Shown here: positions 24,935-34,950 of the stretch, piece by piece
Position numbering within the stretch: the stretch's first letter is position 1
Layout of the letters: each line of letters opens with the position of its first letter
NCBI RefSeq assembly: GCF_038449125.1
Contig: NZ_CP151800.1
Coordinates: forward strand, 964,406 to 1,028,405
DNA: 64,000 bases
Direction of reading: 5' to 3'
Origin: Kosakonia sp. BYX6
GTDB lineage: Bacteria > Pseudomonadota > Gammaproteobacteria > Enterobacterales > Enterobacteriaceae
Program-made: the position numbers and the translations under genes
Notes under the pieces: generated by a model
What the model was told of the DNA's origin: nothing
Seen by the model: only the letters and a program-made list of their open reading frames with translations
Database searches by the model: none

Positions 24935-25810
24935 ATGAACAGTGGCTATCTGCATTTTCCGGACTTCGATCCGGTGATTTTTTCCGTTGGGCCAGTTTCC
25001 CTCCACTGGTACGGTTTGATGTATCTGGTGGGATTCGTTTTTGCCATGTGGCTGGCTACCCGCCGCGCTAACCGCCCAAACAGTGGCTGGACGAAAAATG
25101 AAGTTGAAAATCTCCTCTACGCTGGCTTTCTCGGTGTCTTTCTTGGTGGCCGTCTCGGCTACGTGCTGTTCTACAATTTTCCGCTGTTTCTCGCCGATCC
25201 GCTTTATCTGTTCCGCGTGTGGGACGGCGGCATGTCCTTCCACGGCGGTTTGATTGGTGTCATTGTGGTGATGATTATCTTCGCCAAACGCACTAAACGC
25301 ACATTTTTCCAGGTCTCTGATTTTATCGCTCCCCTGATCCCGTTTGGTCTTGGCGCAGGTCGCCTGGGCAACTTTATTAACGGTGAACTGTGGGGCCGTG
25401 TCGATCCGTCTTTCCCGTACACCATGCTGTTCCCCGGCTCGCGTGCTGAAGATGCCGCGCTGCTGCCAGCACACCCGGAATGGCAGTCTATCTTTGATAC
25501 TTACGGCGTGCTGCCGCGTCACATGTCTCAGTTGTATGAGCTGGCGCTGGAAGGCGTTGTACTGTTTATCATCCTTAACCTGTTTATCCGTAAACCTCGC
25601 CCGACTGGCGCGGTCTCGGGCCTGTTCCTGATTGGCTACGGCGCGTTCCGTATCATTGTCGAGTTCTTCCGCCAGCCCGATGCACAGTTCACCGGCGAGT
25701 GGGTGCAATACATCAGCATGGGGCAGATCCTGTCCATTCCGATGATTGTCGCGGGCATCATTATGATGATTTGGGCGTACCGCCATCGTTCGCCGCAACA
25801 CGTTTCCTGA
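24935..25810 (+). CDS. lgt: Prolipoprotein diacylglyceryl transferase Lgt
   Basis: This inner-membrane enzyme of 291 residues moves diacylglycerol from phosphatidylglycerol to the lipobox cysteine of prolipoproteins, the first step of lipoprotein maturation. Seven membrane helices are expected. The essential H103 lies in [11 protein letters not shown]. The Lgt signature with R143 is [16 protein letters not shown]. It is followed after 6 bases by thyA in an operon conserved with E. coli. Substrates in this window include NlpD, MltA, YgdI and YgdR. Confidence 0.97.
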   Translation: MNSGYLHFPDFDPVIFSVGPVSLHWYGLMYLVGFVFAMWLATRRANRPNSGWTKNEVENLLYAGFLGVFLGGRLGYVLFYNFPLFLADPLYLFRVWDGGMSFHGGLIGVIVVMIIFAKRTKRTFFQVSDFIAPLIPFGLGAGRLGNFINGELWGRVDPSFPYTMLFPGSRAEDAALLPAHPEWQSIFDTYGVLPRHMSQLYELALEGVVLFIILNLFIRKPRPTGAVSGLFLIGYGAFRIIVEFFRQPDAQFTGEWVQYISMGQILSIPMIVAGIIMMIWAYRHRSPQHVS

Positions 25811-25816
25811 GGAACC

Positions 25817-26611
25817 ATGAAACAGTATTTAGATTTGATGCAAAAGGTGCTGACCGAAGGCACCCCGAAAAACGACCGCACCGGGACAGGCACGCTGTCT
25901 ATTTTTGGCCATCAGATGCGTTTTAATCTGCAGGACGGCTTCCCGCTGGTGACCACCAAGCGTTGCCATTTGCGTTCAATTATTCATGAGCTGCTGTGGT
26001 TCCTGCAGGGCGATACCAACATTGCGTATCTGCGCGAAAACAAAGTCACCATCTGGGACGAGTGGGCCGATGAGCAGGGCGATCTTGGCCCGGTTTACGG
26101 CAAACAATGGCGCGCATGGCCAACGCCTGATGGCCGCCACATCGACCAGATTTCGACGGTTATCGAGCAGTTGAAAAACGACCCCGACTCCCGCCGTATT
26201 ATTGTCTCGGCTTGGAACGTCGGTGAGTTGGACAAAATGGCGTTAGCGCCGTGCCACGCGTTCTTCCAGTTCTATGTGGCGGACGGGAAACTCTCCTGCC
26301 AGCTCTATCAGCGCTCCTGCGATGTCTTCCTCGGCCTGCCGTTCAACATCGCCAGTTACGCGCTGTTAGTGCATATGATGGCACAGCAGTGCAACCTGGA
26401 ACCGGGCGACTTTGTCTGGACCGGCGGCGACACGCACCTTTACAGCAATCACCTGGAACAGACCCATTTGCAACTGAGTCGTGAGCCGCGCGCATTGCCG
26501 AAACTGGTGATCAAACGCAAGCCCGCCTCGCTGTTTGATTACCGTTTCGAAGACTTCGACATCGAAGGCTACGATCCCCATCCTGCAATCAAAGCACCGG
26601 TCGCTATCTGA
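25817..26611 (+). CDS. thyA: Thymidylate synthase ThyA
   Basis: This 264-residue cytoplasmic enzyme makes dTMP from dUMP with methylene-tetrahydrofolate. It is the same length as E. coli ThyA. The nucleophile C146 is visible in [12 protein letters not shown]. Arg-rich dUMP-binding motifs are present ([39 protein letters not shown]). Its SD lies in the lgt end (TGAGGAACC ATG). A strong terminator follows. Confidence 0.98.
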   Translation: MKQYLDLMQKVLTEGTPKNDRTGTGTLSIFGHQMRFNLQDGFPLVTTKRCHLRSIIHELLWFLQGDTNIAYLRENKVTIWDEWADEQGDLGPVYGKQWRAWPTPDGRHIDQISTVIEQLKNDPDSRRIIVSAWNVGELDKMALAPCHAFFQFYVADGKLSCQLYQRSCDVFLGLPFNIASYALLVHMMAQQCNLEPGDFVWTGGDTHLYSNHLEQTHLQLSREPRALPKLVIKRKPASLFDYRFEDFDIEGYDPHPAIKAPVAI

Positions 26612-26629
26612 CCTTGCTCAACATGCCAC

Positions 26630-26660
26630 AACCGGTGCGTTAACGTGCCGGTTTTTTTTG
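26630..26660 (+). terminator. Rho-independent terminator of lgt-thyA
   Basis: The stem aaccggtgcg-ttaa-cgtgccggtt is followed by eight T residues. The remaining 26661-26795 has no recognisable gene and probably carries the ppdA promoter. Confidence 0.93.
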
Positions 26661-26795
26661 TCTGAAATTCCCTTCTTCGAGTTGGCTTCCAGCCAAAATG
26701 CAAGCCGCTGCAACACCGCCAATTTCTCGCGTAACGCCTCGATAATCCTCCTTTTGCGCCTCGACGGCATTCTTCAGCGGCGACAGACTGCCGAC

Positions 26796-27257
26796 ATGAA
26801 AAAAGAAGATGGCTTTACCCTGATTGAAACCCTCGTTGCGGTGGCGCTGGTTGTTATCCTAAGCGGAGTGGGCATTTCCGGCTGGCAAACCTGGCAGGCG
26901 CAGCAGCGCTTGTGGCAAACCGCGTTGCAGGTGCGTCATTTTCTGGAGCGGCTGCGTGATGAGGCCAACTGGAGCAACCGTTCAGTGGTGGTCTACAGCG
27001 CGCGTGCAGGCGAACAATGGTGTTTGCTCACCACGCCATCGCAAACCTGCGCGGCGGAGCAGCGCCTTATACTGCGCCCGGCGTGGCCGGAAGTTTCGCT
27101 GGTGGACGCTACGCCGTCGCTCGGTTTCTATGGTTTGCGCAACACCGCCTGGCCCGGCCATATTCGCTTGCGCAGCAGTGCAGGGGAGTGGCGGGTAGTG
27201 ATTTCGGCCTGGGGCAGGATCAGGATGTGTCAGCAAGCGGCGGATAATCTATGTTGA
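26796..27257 (+). CDS. ppdA: Prepilin-type protein PpdA
   Basis: This 153-residue minor pseudopilin (E. coli 156) has a type IV prepilin leader, MKKEDG, cleaved before FTLIETLVAVALVVILS by a prepilin peptidase, followed by the long N-terminal helix. The start was chosen so that the leader is the normal short length; the longer frame is not supported. It is the first of four coupled genes (ppdA-ppdB-ygdB-ppdC) before recC, as in E. coli, thought to act as minor pilins that prime pilus or secretion-filament assembly. It overlaps ppdB by 7 bases. Confidence 0.93.
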   Translation: MKKEDGFTLIETLVAVALVVILSGVGISGWQTWQAQQRLWQTALQVRHFLERLRDEANWSNRSVVVYSARAGEQWCLLTTPSQTCAAEQRLILRPAWPEVSLVDATPSLGFYGLRNTAWPGHIRLRSSAGEWRVVISAWGRIRMCQQAADNLC

Positions 27258-27814
27258 GCAACCAGAAAGGGTTTTCACTGCTTGAGACGTTGCTGGCGAT
27301 GGCGATTGGCAGCGTGATACTCCTCGCCTCCGCCCGGTTTTTACCATCACTGCAACTGGCGGTGACGCAGCATACACGCATGCAGACGATCGAGGACGAT
27401 CTCTGGCAGCGGCTATGGGCGGTGGCGAAACATCTGCAACGTTCCGGCTACTGTAATGGCAGTTGTAGCGGGCAACCGCTGTTTATCAGCAATACAGGGG
27501 AGTGTGTGATTGTACAGTGGGATGCCAACAACAACGGTCGCTGGGAAGCCCCAGCCAGCAGTGAAGCGGAACAGACCGGTTTTCGCCTGCAAAATGGTGC
27601 GCTGGAAATGCTACGCGGCGCAACCTCATGCACCGGGCGTGGCTGGGAAAAGGTCACCGACCCCGCGCAGATGCGCGTTGAGCGGTTCATTGTGACGAAG
27701 CGCCAAACACCCGGTTTCGCCCCGCAGCTTTCCGTCACGCTTGCAGCCAGTGCGCCGGGGTACGCCGGGCAGGTGGTAAGCGGCGAACTCAGCGTGACCG
27801 GGTACAACTTATGA
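27251..27814 (+). CDS. ppdB: Prepilin-type protein PpdB
   Basis: This 187-residue pseudopilin has the leader MLSNQKG, cleaved before FSLLETLLAMAIGSVILLASARF. The body contains cysteines (CNGSC, SCTGRG) that could form disulfides in the periplasm. It overlaps the preceding ppdA and the following ygdB (ATGA), which shows translational coupling. Its E. coli relative is a minor pilin-like protein of the ppdAB-ygdB-ppdC set. No major pilin or assembly ATPase is in this window. Confidence 0.92.
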   Translation: MLSNQKGFSLLETLLAMAIGSVILLASARFLPSLQLAVTQHTRMQTIEDDLWQRLWAVAKHLQRSGYCNGSCSGQPLFISNTGECVIVQWDANNNGRWEAPASSEAEQTGFRLQNGALEMLRGATSCTGRGWEKVTDPAQMRVERFIVTKRQTPGFAPQLSVTLAASAPGYAGQVVSGELSVTGYNL

Positions 27815-28218
27815 ACCGACAACGCGGAATGTCATCGCTGGCGCTGGTGCTCTTGTTACTGCTGTTGGGCAGCCTGATGTTGAATGGGCTAAATCAACAA
27901 CTGACCAGCCATATCTGGCGTGTGAATCATGAAAACCAGGGCATACGCTATGCTGCGGAAATTCACGCGGCGATGGAGTGGGCGCGTCGCCAGCCATGGT
28001 TGCCGCAACCCGTGCAGCAGTGCCTGCAACCCGCAGGACAAAACGCGCGAAGTTGCCTGCGCATTTTTGCCGACGGCTCAGCGTTGTTGATTGTGGCGAA
28101 TGCTGAGGCAACACTGTGGCGTTTGGCGCGTGTGGAGAACAACAAGGTTCGATTCCTGCCACATGGCTGGAGTGATTTTTGCCCGCTTCAGGAGGCTGCG
28201 TTATGTCAGTTGCCATAA
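27811..28218 (+). CDS. ygdB: Pseudopilin-associated protein YgdB
   Basis: This 135-residue protein has a hydrophobic N-terminal helix after MNRQRG (MSSLALVLLLLLLGSLMLNGLNQQ) and a cysteine-bearing body. The QRG leader before the helix looks like a prepilin site, but the Phe and Glu+5 of true pilins are missing, as expected for a PilX/GspK-like minor component. It overlaps ppdB by 4 bases and ppdC by 16 bases. Function is inferred from context. Confidence 0.9.
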   Translation: MNRQRGMSSLALVLLLLLLGSLMLNGLNQQLTSHIWRVNHENQGIRYAAEIHAAMEWARRQPWLPQPVQQCLQPAGQNARSCLRIFADGSALLIVANAEATLWRLARVENNKVRFLPHGWSDFCPLQEAALCQLP

Positions 28219-28526
28219 ATAAACAGCGCGGTTTCAGCCTGATGGAAGTCCTGCTGGCGATGATGCTCATGGTGATGGTGGTCACCGCGCTTGGCGGTTA
28301 TCATCGCGCACTGGCGTCCGGGTTTTCCTCCGCCAGCCAGTGGCGACAACTATGGCGTTACGCCTGGCAGCAGGCGCAACCGGACGCACCGTCTTTACCG
28401 TCGGGCTGGCAGGTTTTACGGGGGCAGACAACGTTAGCGGGATGTGTCAGCATCAACGTCACCGTTATCTCGCCAGTGGGCAGGCAGGGGAAAATGACGC
28501 GATTATTTTGCCCAAACAGTCAGTAG
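28203..28526 (+). CDS. ppdC: Prepilin-type protein PpdC
   Basis: This 107-residue pseudopilin has the leader MSVAINKQRG, cleaved before FSLMEVLLAMMLMVMVVTALGG. The length equals E. coli PpdC. I chose the ATG at 28203 because it gives a normal leader; the in-frame extension to 28179 lies inside ygdB. It is the last gene of the pseudopilin set, 12 bases before recC, so recC may be partly co-transcribed with it. Confidence 0.91.
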   Translation: MSVAINKQRGFSLMEVLLAMMLMVMVVTALGGYHRALASGFSSASQWRQLWRYAWQQAQPDAPSLPSGWQVLRGQTTLAGCVSINVTVISPVGRQGKMTRLFCPNSQ

Positions 28527-28538
28527 TCAGGAGCGCAT

Positions 28539-31500
28539 ATGTTAAGGGTTTACCACTCCAATCGTCTGGATGTGCTGGAAGCATTGATGGAGTTCATTGT
28601 TGAGCGTGACAGGCTCGACGATCCCTTCGCACCTGAAGTGGTGATGGTGCAAAGCACCGGCATGGCGCAATGGCTGCAAATGACGCTGGCGCAAAAATTC
28701 GGCATTGCCGCCAATATCACCTTCCCGCTACCGGCGAGCTTTATCTGGGATATGTTTGTCAGCGTACTGGACGATATTCCCAAAGAGAGTGCTTTCAACA
28801 AACAGAGTATGAGCTGGAAGCTGATGTCGCTGCTGCCCGGCATGTTGGCGCGCGAAGAATTTGCCATGCTGCGTCATTACCTGAATGACGATGACGACAA
28901 ACGCAAACTCTTTCAGCTCTCTTCCCGCGTGGCGGATTTATATGACCAATATCTGGTCTATCGCCCCGAGTGGTTGACGTGTTGGGAAGCTGACGAAATG
29001 GTGGATGGGCTAGACGAGGCGCAGCGCTGGCAAGCACCGCTATGGCGCGCGCTAGTGGAGCACACTCGCGCATTAGGCCAACCTCACTGGCACCGTGCCA
29101 ATCTCTATCAGCGGTTTATTAACAAGCTCGAATCTGCACAGGAACCGCCTGTCGGGCTACCCGCCCGCGTTTTCATCTGCGGGATTTCCGCATTGCCACC
29201 CGTTTATCTGCAAGCCTTGCAGGCGCTGGGCAAACATATTGATGTCCACTTGCTGTTTACCAACCCGTGCCGTTACTACTGGGGCGATATTAAAGATCCG
29301 GCGTTTCTGGCAAAACTGATCACCCGTAAACGCCGCCATCACCGGGAAGATCGCCAGTTTCCGCTCTTCCAGGACACGCACAATGCCGAAGGCTTATTTA
29401 ACGCTGACGGCGAGCAGGATGTGGGCAACCCGATGCTGGCGTCATGGGGAAAATTGGGGCGCGACAATATTTTCCTGCTGGCGGGTCTGGAGCGCTATGA
29501 AGAGCTGGATGCGTTTGTCGATATCACGCCCGGTACGCTGCTGCAAAACCTGAAGTACGACATCCTTGAACTGCAAAATAATGCGGTCGCCGGTGTCACC
29601 GCCGAAGAGTTTGCCCGCAGTGACAAAAAGCGCCCGCTCGATCCGGATGATCGCAGCGTTACGGTGCACATTTGCCATAGCCCCCAGCGCGAAGTGGAAA
29701 TCCTGCATGACCGGTTGCTGGCGATGCTTGCAGAGGATCCTGAGCTGACACCGCGCGACATTGTGGTCATGGTTGCGGATATCGACAGTTACAGTCCCTA
29801 TATCCAGGCGGTGTTCGGTAGCGCCAGCGGCGACCGCTATCTGCCTTACGCGATTTCTGACCGCCGCGCACGGCAGGCGCACCCGGCGCTGCAAGCCTTT
29901 ATCAGCCTGTTATCCCTGCCGGACAGCCGCTTTGTTTCTGAGGATGTGCTGGCGCTGCTCGATGTGCCAGTGCTGGCCGCGCGGTTCAACATTAACGAAG
30001 AAGGGCTGCGCTACCTGCGTTTGTGGGTGAACGAGTCCGGGATTCGCTGGGGCATGGATGACGATAACGTGCGCGAGCTGGAACTGCCGCCGACCGGGCA
30101 GCACACCTGGCAGTTTGGTCTGACGCGTATGCTACTTGGTTATGCGATGGAGAGTCGTCAGGGGGAATGGCAGTCCATTTTGCCTTATGACGAGTCGAGC
30201 GGGCTTATCGCCGAACTGGTGGGGCACCTGGCCTCATTGCTTATGCAGTTGAATATCTGGCGCAGAGGGCTTGCCGAGGCGCGCCCGCTGGAAGAGTGGC
30301 TGCCGGTTTGTCGTGAAATGCTTAATGACTTTTTCCTGCCGGACCAGGACACCGAAGCGGCGCTGGCGTTGATCGAGCAGCAATGGCAGGCGATTATCGC
30401 CCAGGGCGTTGGCGCGAACTACGACGAGGCGGTTCCGCTCTCTTTACTGCGTGATGAGCTGGCTCAGCGCCTTGATCAGGAGCGTATCAGCCAGCGTTTC
30501 CTTGCGGGACCAGTCAACATCTGTACGCTGATGCCCATGCGCTCCATTCCATTCAAAGTCGTTTGCCTGCTGGGAATGAATGACGGGATCTACCCGCGTA
30601 CGCTCCCGCCGTTGGGTTTTGACCTGATGAGCCAGAAACCACAGCGCGGCGATCGCAGCCGCCGGGACGATGACCGCTATCTGTTTCTTGAAGCGCTGAT
30701 CTCTGCCCAGCAGCAGCTTTACATCAGCTACATTGGCCGCTCGATTCAGGACAACAAAGAGCGTTTTCCCTCTGTGTTGGTACAGGAGTTGGTGGATTAC
30801 ATCGGTCAGAGCCACTATTTGCCGGGCGACGAATCGCTGAACTGTGATGAAAGTGAACGCCGGGTGAAAGCGCATATCACCCATCTGCATACTCGAATGC
30901 CGTTCGATCCTGCCAACTACACGCCTGATGAGTGGCAAAGCTATGCCCGCGACTGGCTGCCCGCGGCGAGTTTGCAAGGCGAAGAACACCTGCCGTTTAT
31001 TCAAACATTGGAAAATCTCCCGCTGGATACGCTCTCTTTTGATCAGCTCCAACGTTTCTGGACGCACCCGGTGCGGGCCTTTTTTCAGATGCGCTTGCGG
31101 GTCAATTTCCGCCCGGAAGAGAGTGAAATCCCCGATGCCGAGCCGTTTATTCTCGATGGCTTAAGCCGCTATCAGCTAAACCATGAATTGTTGAATGCGC
31201 TGGTTGAACAGCAGGATGCCGAAAAACTGTTTCGCCGTTATCGGGCGGCGGGAGCACTGCCCTATGGCGCGTTTGGTGAAATCATCTGGGAGACGCAGTG
31301 CCAGGAGATGCAAGCGCTGGCCAGCCGTGTGATTGAACATCGCCAACCCGCTGACAGCCTTGAAATTGACCTGCATTGTGCCGGCGTACACCTGACCGGC
31401 TGGCTGCCGCATGTGCAGGCGGATGGTCTGTTACGCTGGCGTCCTTCGCTGTTGAAGGTCTCGCAAGGTCTGCAACTTTGGCTGGAACATCTTGTCTACT

Positions 31501-31910
31501 GTGCCTGTGGCGGAACGGGCGAAAGCCGGTTATTTGTTCGCAAAGACGGGGAGTGGCGTTTTCCGGCGCTGCCTGCCGATCAGGCGCTGCACTACCTTGC
31601 CATGATGATTGAAGGATACCGGGAAGGGATGGCAAAACCGCTGTTGCTGCTGCCAGAAAGCGGCGGCGCATGGATAAAAGCCTGTTACGACGTGGCAAAT
31701 GATGCCATGGTAAAGGACGAGGAGACGTTACAAAAAGCGCAGAGCAAATTTTTGCAGGCGTATGAAGGCAACATGATGGTCAGCGGCGAAGGCGATGATA
31801 TTTGGTATCAACGTCTGTGGCGAACCCTGGAGCCGGAGTACTACGCTGAAATTACCGAACAGGCGCAACGTTTCCTGTTACCGCTTTATCGCCATAATCA
31901 GCCCGGCTGA
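28539..31910 (+). CDS. recC: RecBCD exonuclease V subunit RecC
   Basis: This 1123-residue subunit (E. coli 1122) recognises the Chi sequence in the single strand emerging from the complex and splits the duplex with a pin. It is built like an inactive SF1 helicase followed by an inactive nuclease-like domain, so no intact Walker A is seen. The N-terminus (MLRVYHSNRLDVLEALMEFIVERDRLDDPFAPEVVMVQSTGMAQWLQ) is highly typical. The SD GGAG lies 7 bases ahead. It is separated from ptrA-recB-recD by a promoter region. Confidence 0.97.
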   Translation: MLRVYHSNRLDVLEALMEFIVERDRLDDPFAPEVVMVQSTGMAQWLQMTLAQKFGIAANITFPLPASFIWDMFVSVLDDIPKESAFNKQSMSWKLMSLLPGMLAREEFAMLRHYLNDDDDKRKLFQLSSRVADLYDQYLVYRPEWLTCWEADEMVDGLDEAQRWQAPLWRALVEHTRALGQPHWHRANLYQRFINKLESAQEPPVGLPARVFICGISALPPVYLQALQALGKHIDVHLLFTNPCRYYWGDIKDPAFLAKLITRKRRHHREDRQFPLFQDTHNAEGLFNADGEQDVGNPMLASWGKLGRDNIFLLAGLERYEELDAFVDITPGTLLQNLKYDILELQNNAVAGVTAEEFARSDKKRPLDPDDRSVTVHICHSPQREVEILHDRLLAMLAEDPELTPRDIVVMVADIDSYSPYIQAVFGSASGDRYLPYAISDRRARQAHPALQAFISLLSLPDSRFVSEDVLALLDVPVLAARFNINEEGLRYLRLWVNESGIRWGMDDDNVRELELPPTGQHTWQFGLTRMLLGYAMESRQGEWQSILPYDESSGLIAELVGHLASLLMQLNIWRRGLAEARPLEEWLPVCREMLNDFFLPDQDTEAALALIEQQWQAIIAQGVGANYDEAVPLSLLRDELAQRLDQERISQRFLAGPVNICTLMPMRSIPFKVVCLLGMNDGIYPRTLPPLGFDLMSQKPQRGDRSRRDDDRYLFLEALISAQQQLYISYIGRSIQDNKERFPSVLVQELVDYIGQSHYLPGDESLNCDESERRVKAHITHLHTRMPFDPANYTPDEWQSYARDWLPAASLQGEEHLPFIQTLENLPLDTLSFDQLQRFWTHPVRAFFQMRLRVNFRPEESEIPDAEPFILDGLSRYQLNHELLNALVEQQDAEKLFRRYRAAGALPYGAFGEIIWETQCQEMQALASRVIEHRQPADSLEIDLHCAGVHLTGWLPHVQADGLLRWRPSLLKVSQGLQLWLEHLVYCACGGTGESRLFVRKDGEWRFPALPADQALHYLAMMIEGYREGMAKPLLLLPESGGAWIKACYDVANDAMVKDEETLQKAQSKFLQAYEGNMMVSGEGDDIWYQRLWRTLEPEYYAEITEQAQRFLLPLYRHNQPG

Positions 31911-31921
31911 TCGTATAAAAA

Positions 31922-31950
31922 TTGCGCAGAGTGGGTGCTTCCATTATCAT
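31922..31950 (+). promoter_or_regulatory. Putative promoter of ptrA-recB-recD
   Basis: TTGCGC (31922-31927) and TATCAT (31945-31950) are spaced by 17 bases, 112 bases ahead of ptrA. An inverted repeat, gtgctg/cagcac, lies at about 31981-31999, between this promoter and the gene. Confidence 0.5.
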
Positions 31951-32061
31951 GCGCGACGGTCACGGACTGATATAACAAACGTGCTGGCACAGTCAGCACA
32001 CATTTACCCGCGCTCTCCATGGTCATTGAGAGGCGGGAAAAGTTAATGATGAGGTTCGTGA

Positions 32062-34950
32062 ATGCCCCGCAGCACCTGGTTAAAAGCTTTAGTTCTGTTT
32101 TTTGCCCTCTGGGCGTCATTCAGTCAGGCAGACAATGGTTGGCAACCTGTTCAGGAAACCATCCACAAGAGCGACAAAGATACGCGTCAGTATCAGGCGA
32201 TTCGCCTTGATAACGGCATGGTCGTGCTGCTGGTCTCTGACTCTCAGGCGGTGAAATCCCTCTCCGCGCTGGTGGTGCCGATTGGCTCGCTGGAAGATCC
32301 GCAGGCGCATCCCGGTCTCGCTCACTATCTTGAGCACATGACGCTGATGGGCTCGAAAAAATACCCGCAGCCGGATAGCCTCGCCGAATATCTCAAATTG
32401 CACGGCGGCAGCCACAACGCCAGTACGGCGCCTTATCGCACTGCGTACTATCTCGAAGTCGAGAATGACGCGCTGGATGGCGCGGTTGACCGTATGGCGG
32501 ACGCGATTGCCGAACCCATTCTGGATAAAAAATACGCCGAGCGGGAACGTAACGCTGTTAATGCGGAACTGACGATGGCCCGCACCCGTGACGGGATGCG
32601 TATGGCGCAGGTCAGCGCTGAGACCATCAACCCCGCTCACCCTGGCGCGCGCTTCTCCGGCGGAAACCTTGAAACGCTGAGTGATAAACCTGACAGCCCG
32701 GTGCACGACGCGCTGCTGGCGTTTCGCGATCGGTACTACTCTGCGAACCTGATGAAGGCGGTGATTTACAGTAACCGTCCACTCGATGAACTGGCGAAGT
32801 TGGCCGTGAAGACCTACGGTCGCGTACCGAATAAAAATATCGATAAGCCGGAAATTACGGTGCCCGTCGTTACCGATGCGCAAAAAGGCATCATCCTGCA
32901 TTATGTCCCGGAAGTGCCGCGCAAAGTCCTGCGCGTTGAGTTCCGTATCGACAACAACACCGCGGCATTTCGTAGCAAAACTGACGAACTCATCACCTAT
33001 CTGATTGGTAACCGTAGCCCTGGAACGCTCTCTGACTGGCTGCAAAGCCAGGGGCTGGTTGAGGGCATTCGCGGCGATTCCGATCCGGTTGTGAACGGCA
33101 ATAGCGGCGTGCTGGCGATCTCCGCAACCCTGACCGACAAAGGCCAGGCGAACCGCGATCAAGTGGTGGCCGCCATTTTCAGCTACCTGCAATTGCTGCG
33201 TGAGAAAGGCGTTGATAAACGCTATTTCGACGAGCTGTCGCACATTCTGGATCTCGATTTCCGCTACCCGTCCATTACCCGCGATATGGATTATGTGGAG
33301 TGGCTGGCGGACACCATGATCCGCGTTCCGGTTGCCCATACGCTGGATTCGGTGAATATTGCTGACCAGTTTGATGCCAAAGCGGTGCAGGCGCGTCTGG
33401 ATGAAATGACGCCGCAAAACGCCCGCATCTGGTACATCAGCCCCGATGAGCCACACAACAAAATGGCTTACTTTGTTGAGGCACCTTACCAGGTCGATAA
33501 AATCACCGCGGAAAACTTCGCCGACTGGCAAAAGCGTGCGGCCAACATTGCGCTGAAGTTCCCGGAACTCAACCCCTATATTCCTGACGATTTCTCGCTG
33601 ATCACCGCGACGAAAAAATATCAACACCCTGAACTGATCGTCGATGAGCCGACGCTGCGCGTGGTTTATCAGCCGAGCCGCTATTTCACCAATGAACCGA
33701 AAGCGGATGTCAGCGTGGTGCTGCGTAACCCGCAAGCGATGGACAGCGCAAAGAACCAGGTGATGTTTGCTCTGAATGATTATCTGGCGGGGCTGGCGCT
33801 TGATCAGTTAAGTAACCAGGCGGCGGTTGGCGGGATCAGTTTTTCCACCAATGCCAACAATGGCTTAATGCTTAACGCCAACGGTTATTCCCAGCGTCTG
33901 CCGCAGCTTTTCCAGACGTTGCTGGAGGGCTACTTCAGTTATACGGCAACGGATGAACAGCTTGAGCAGGCCAAGTCCTGGTATAGCCAAATGATGGCAT
34001 CCGCCGAGAAAGGCAAAGCGTTTGATCAGGCAATTATGCCGGTGCAGATGGTGTCGCAAGTGCCGTACTTCCAGCGTGAAGAGCGCCGCGCATTGCTGCC
34101 GTCGATTACCTTGCAGGACATTTTGCAGTATCGCGATGCGCTGAAAAGCAACGCGCGCCCGGAATTCCTGGTAGTGGGTAATTTGAGCGAACAGCGGGTG
34201 AAAGACCTCGCTCACGATGTGCAAAAACAGCTTGGCGCAAACGGCACCGTATGGTGTCGCAACAAAGATGTGCTGGTGGATAAGCAACAGAACGTCAGCT
34301 TCGAAAAAGCGGGCACCAGTAGTGATTCCGCCCTTGCCGCAGTGTTTGTGCCGCCGGGCTTTGATGAGTACAGCAGTTCGGCATACAGCGCGATGCTGGG
34401 TCAGATTGTTCAACCCTGGTTCTACAACCAGTTGCGTACCGAAGAACAGCTTGGCTATGCGGTCTTTGCCTTCCCGATGAGCGTTGGCCGCCAGTGGGGC
34501 ATGGGCTTCTTGTTGCAGAGCAACGACAAACAGCCTGCTTATCTTTGGGAGCGTTACAAAGCCTTCTTCCCGACGGCGGAAGCCAAACTGCGGGCGATGA
34601 AGCCGGAAGAGTTTGCGCAAATTCAGCAGGGCGTGATCGCGCAAATTATGCAAGCGCCGCAGACATTAGGTGAAGAGGCTTCCAAACTCAGCAAAGATTT
34701 CGATCGCGGCAATATGCGTTTCGATTCACGTGATAAAGTAGTGGCCCAGATTAAACTGCTGACGCCGCAAAAACTTGCTGACTTCTTCCATCAGGCGGTG
34801 GTGAAGCCGCAAGGTATGGCGATATTGTCACAGATCTCCGGTAGCCAGAGCGGGAAAGCGGAATACGCCCGGCCGCAGGGCTGGAAGGTCTGGGATAGCG
34901 CCAGCGCCCTGCAGCAATCCTTACCCTTGATGAGCGAGAAAGATGAGTGA
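32062..34950 (+). CDS. ptrA: Protease III (pitrilysin)
   Basis: This periplasmic M16 zinc metalloprotease of 962 residues degrades small proteins and peptides such as insulin fragments. The signal peptide is about 1-23 (WLKALVLFFALWASFSQA). The inverted zinc motif HXXEH is H88-Y-L-E91-H92, and the third ligand is expected at E169 (RNAVNAELTM). The C-terminal half is a catalytically inactive M16 repeat. Its end overlaps recB by 8 bases, keeping the unusual protease-nuclease operon of enterobacteria. Confidence 0.97.
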   Translation: MPRSTWLKALVLFFALWASFSQADNGWQPVQETIHKSDKDTRQYQAIRLDNGMVVLLVSDSQAVKSLSALVVPIGSLEDPQAHPGLAHYLEHMTLMGSKKYPQPDSLAEYLKLHGGSHNASTAPYRTAYYLEVENDALDGAVDRMADAIAEPILDKKYAERERNAVNAELTMARTRDGMRMAQVSAETINPAHPGARFSGGNLETLSDKPDSPVHDALLAFRDRYYSANLMKAVIYSNRPLDELAKLAVKTYGRVPNKNIDKPEITVPVVTDAQKGIILHYVPEVPRKVLRVEFRIDNNTAAFRSKTDELITYLIGNRSPGTLSDWLQSQGLVEGIRGDSDPVVNGNSGVLAISATLTDKGQANRDQVVAAIFSYLQLLREKGVDKRYFDELSHILDLDFRYPSITRDMDYVEWLADTMIRVPVAHTLDSVNIADQFDAKAVQARLDEMTPQNARIWYISPDEPHNKMAYFVEAPYQVDKITAENFADWQKRAANIALKFPELNPYIPDDFSLITATKKYQHPELIVDEPTLRVVYQPSRYFTNEPKADVSVVLRNPQAMDSAKNQVMFALNDYLAGLALDQLSNQAAVGGISFSTNANNGLMLNANGYSQRLPQLFQTLLEGYFSYTATDEQLEQAKSWYSQMMASAEKGKAFDQAIMPVQMVSQVPYFQREERRALLPSITLQDILQYRDALKSNARPEFLVVGNLSEQRVKDLAHDVQKQLGANGTVWCRNKDVLVDKQQNVSFEKAGTSSDSALAAVFVPPGFDEYSSSAYSAMLGQIVQPWFYNQLRTEEQLGYAVFAFPMSVGRQWGMGFLLQSNDKQPAYLWERYKAFFPTAEAKLRAMKPEEFAQIQQGVIAQIMQAPQTLGEEASKLSKDFDRGNMRFDSRDKVVAQIKLLTPQKLADFFHQAVVKPQGMAILSQISGSQSGKAEYARPQGWKVWDSASALQQSLPLMSEKDE

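Noticed and set aside
24836-25801. 321-codon minus-strand frame opposite lgt
   Set aside because: It is a shadow of lgt, with very high His/Arg/Gln content and no recognisable fold.
32116-33735. 539-codon minus-strand frame opposite ptrA
   Set aside because: Although long, it is antisense to the M16 catalytic domain and has no start context or motif. Long antisense frames are common at this base composition.
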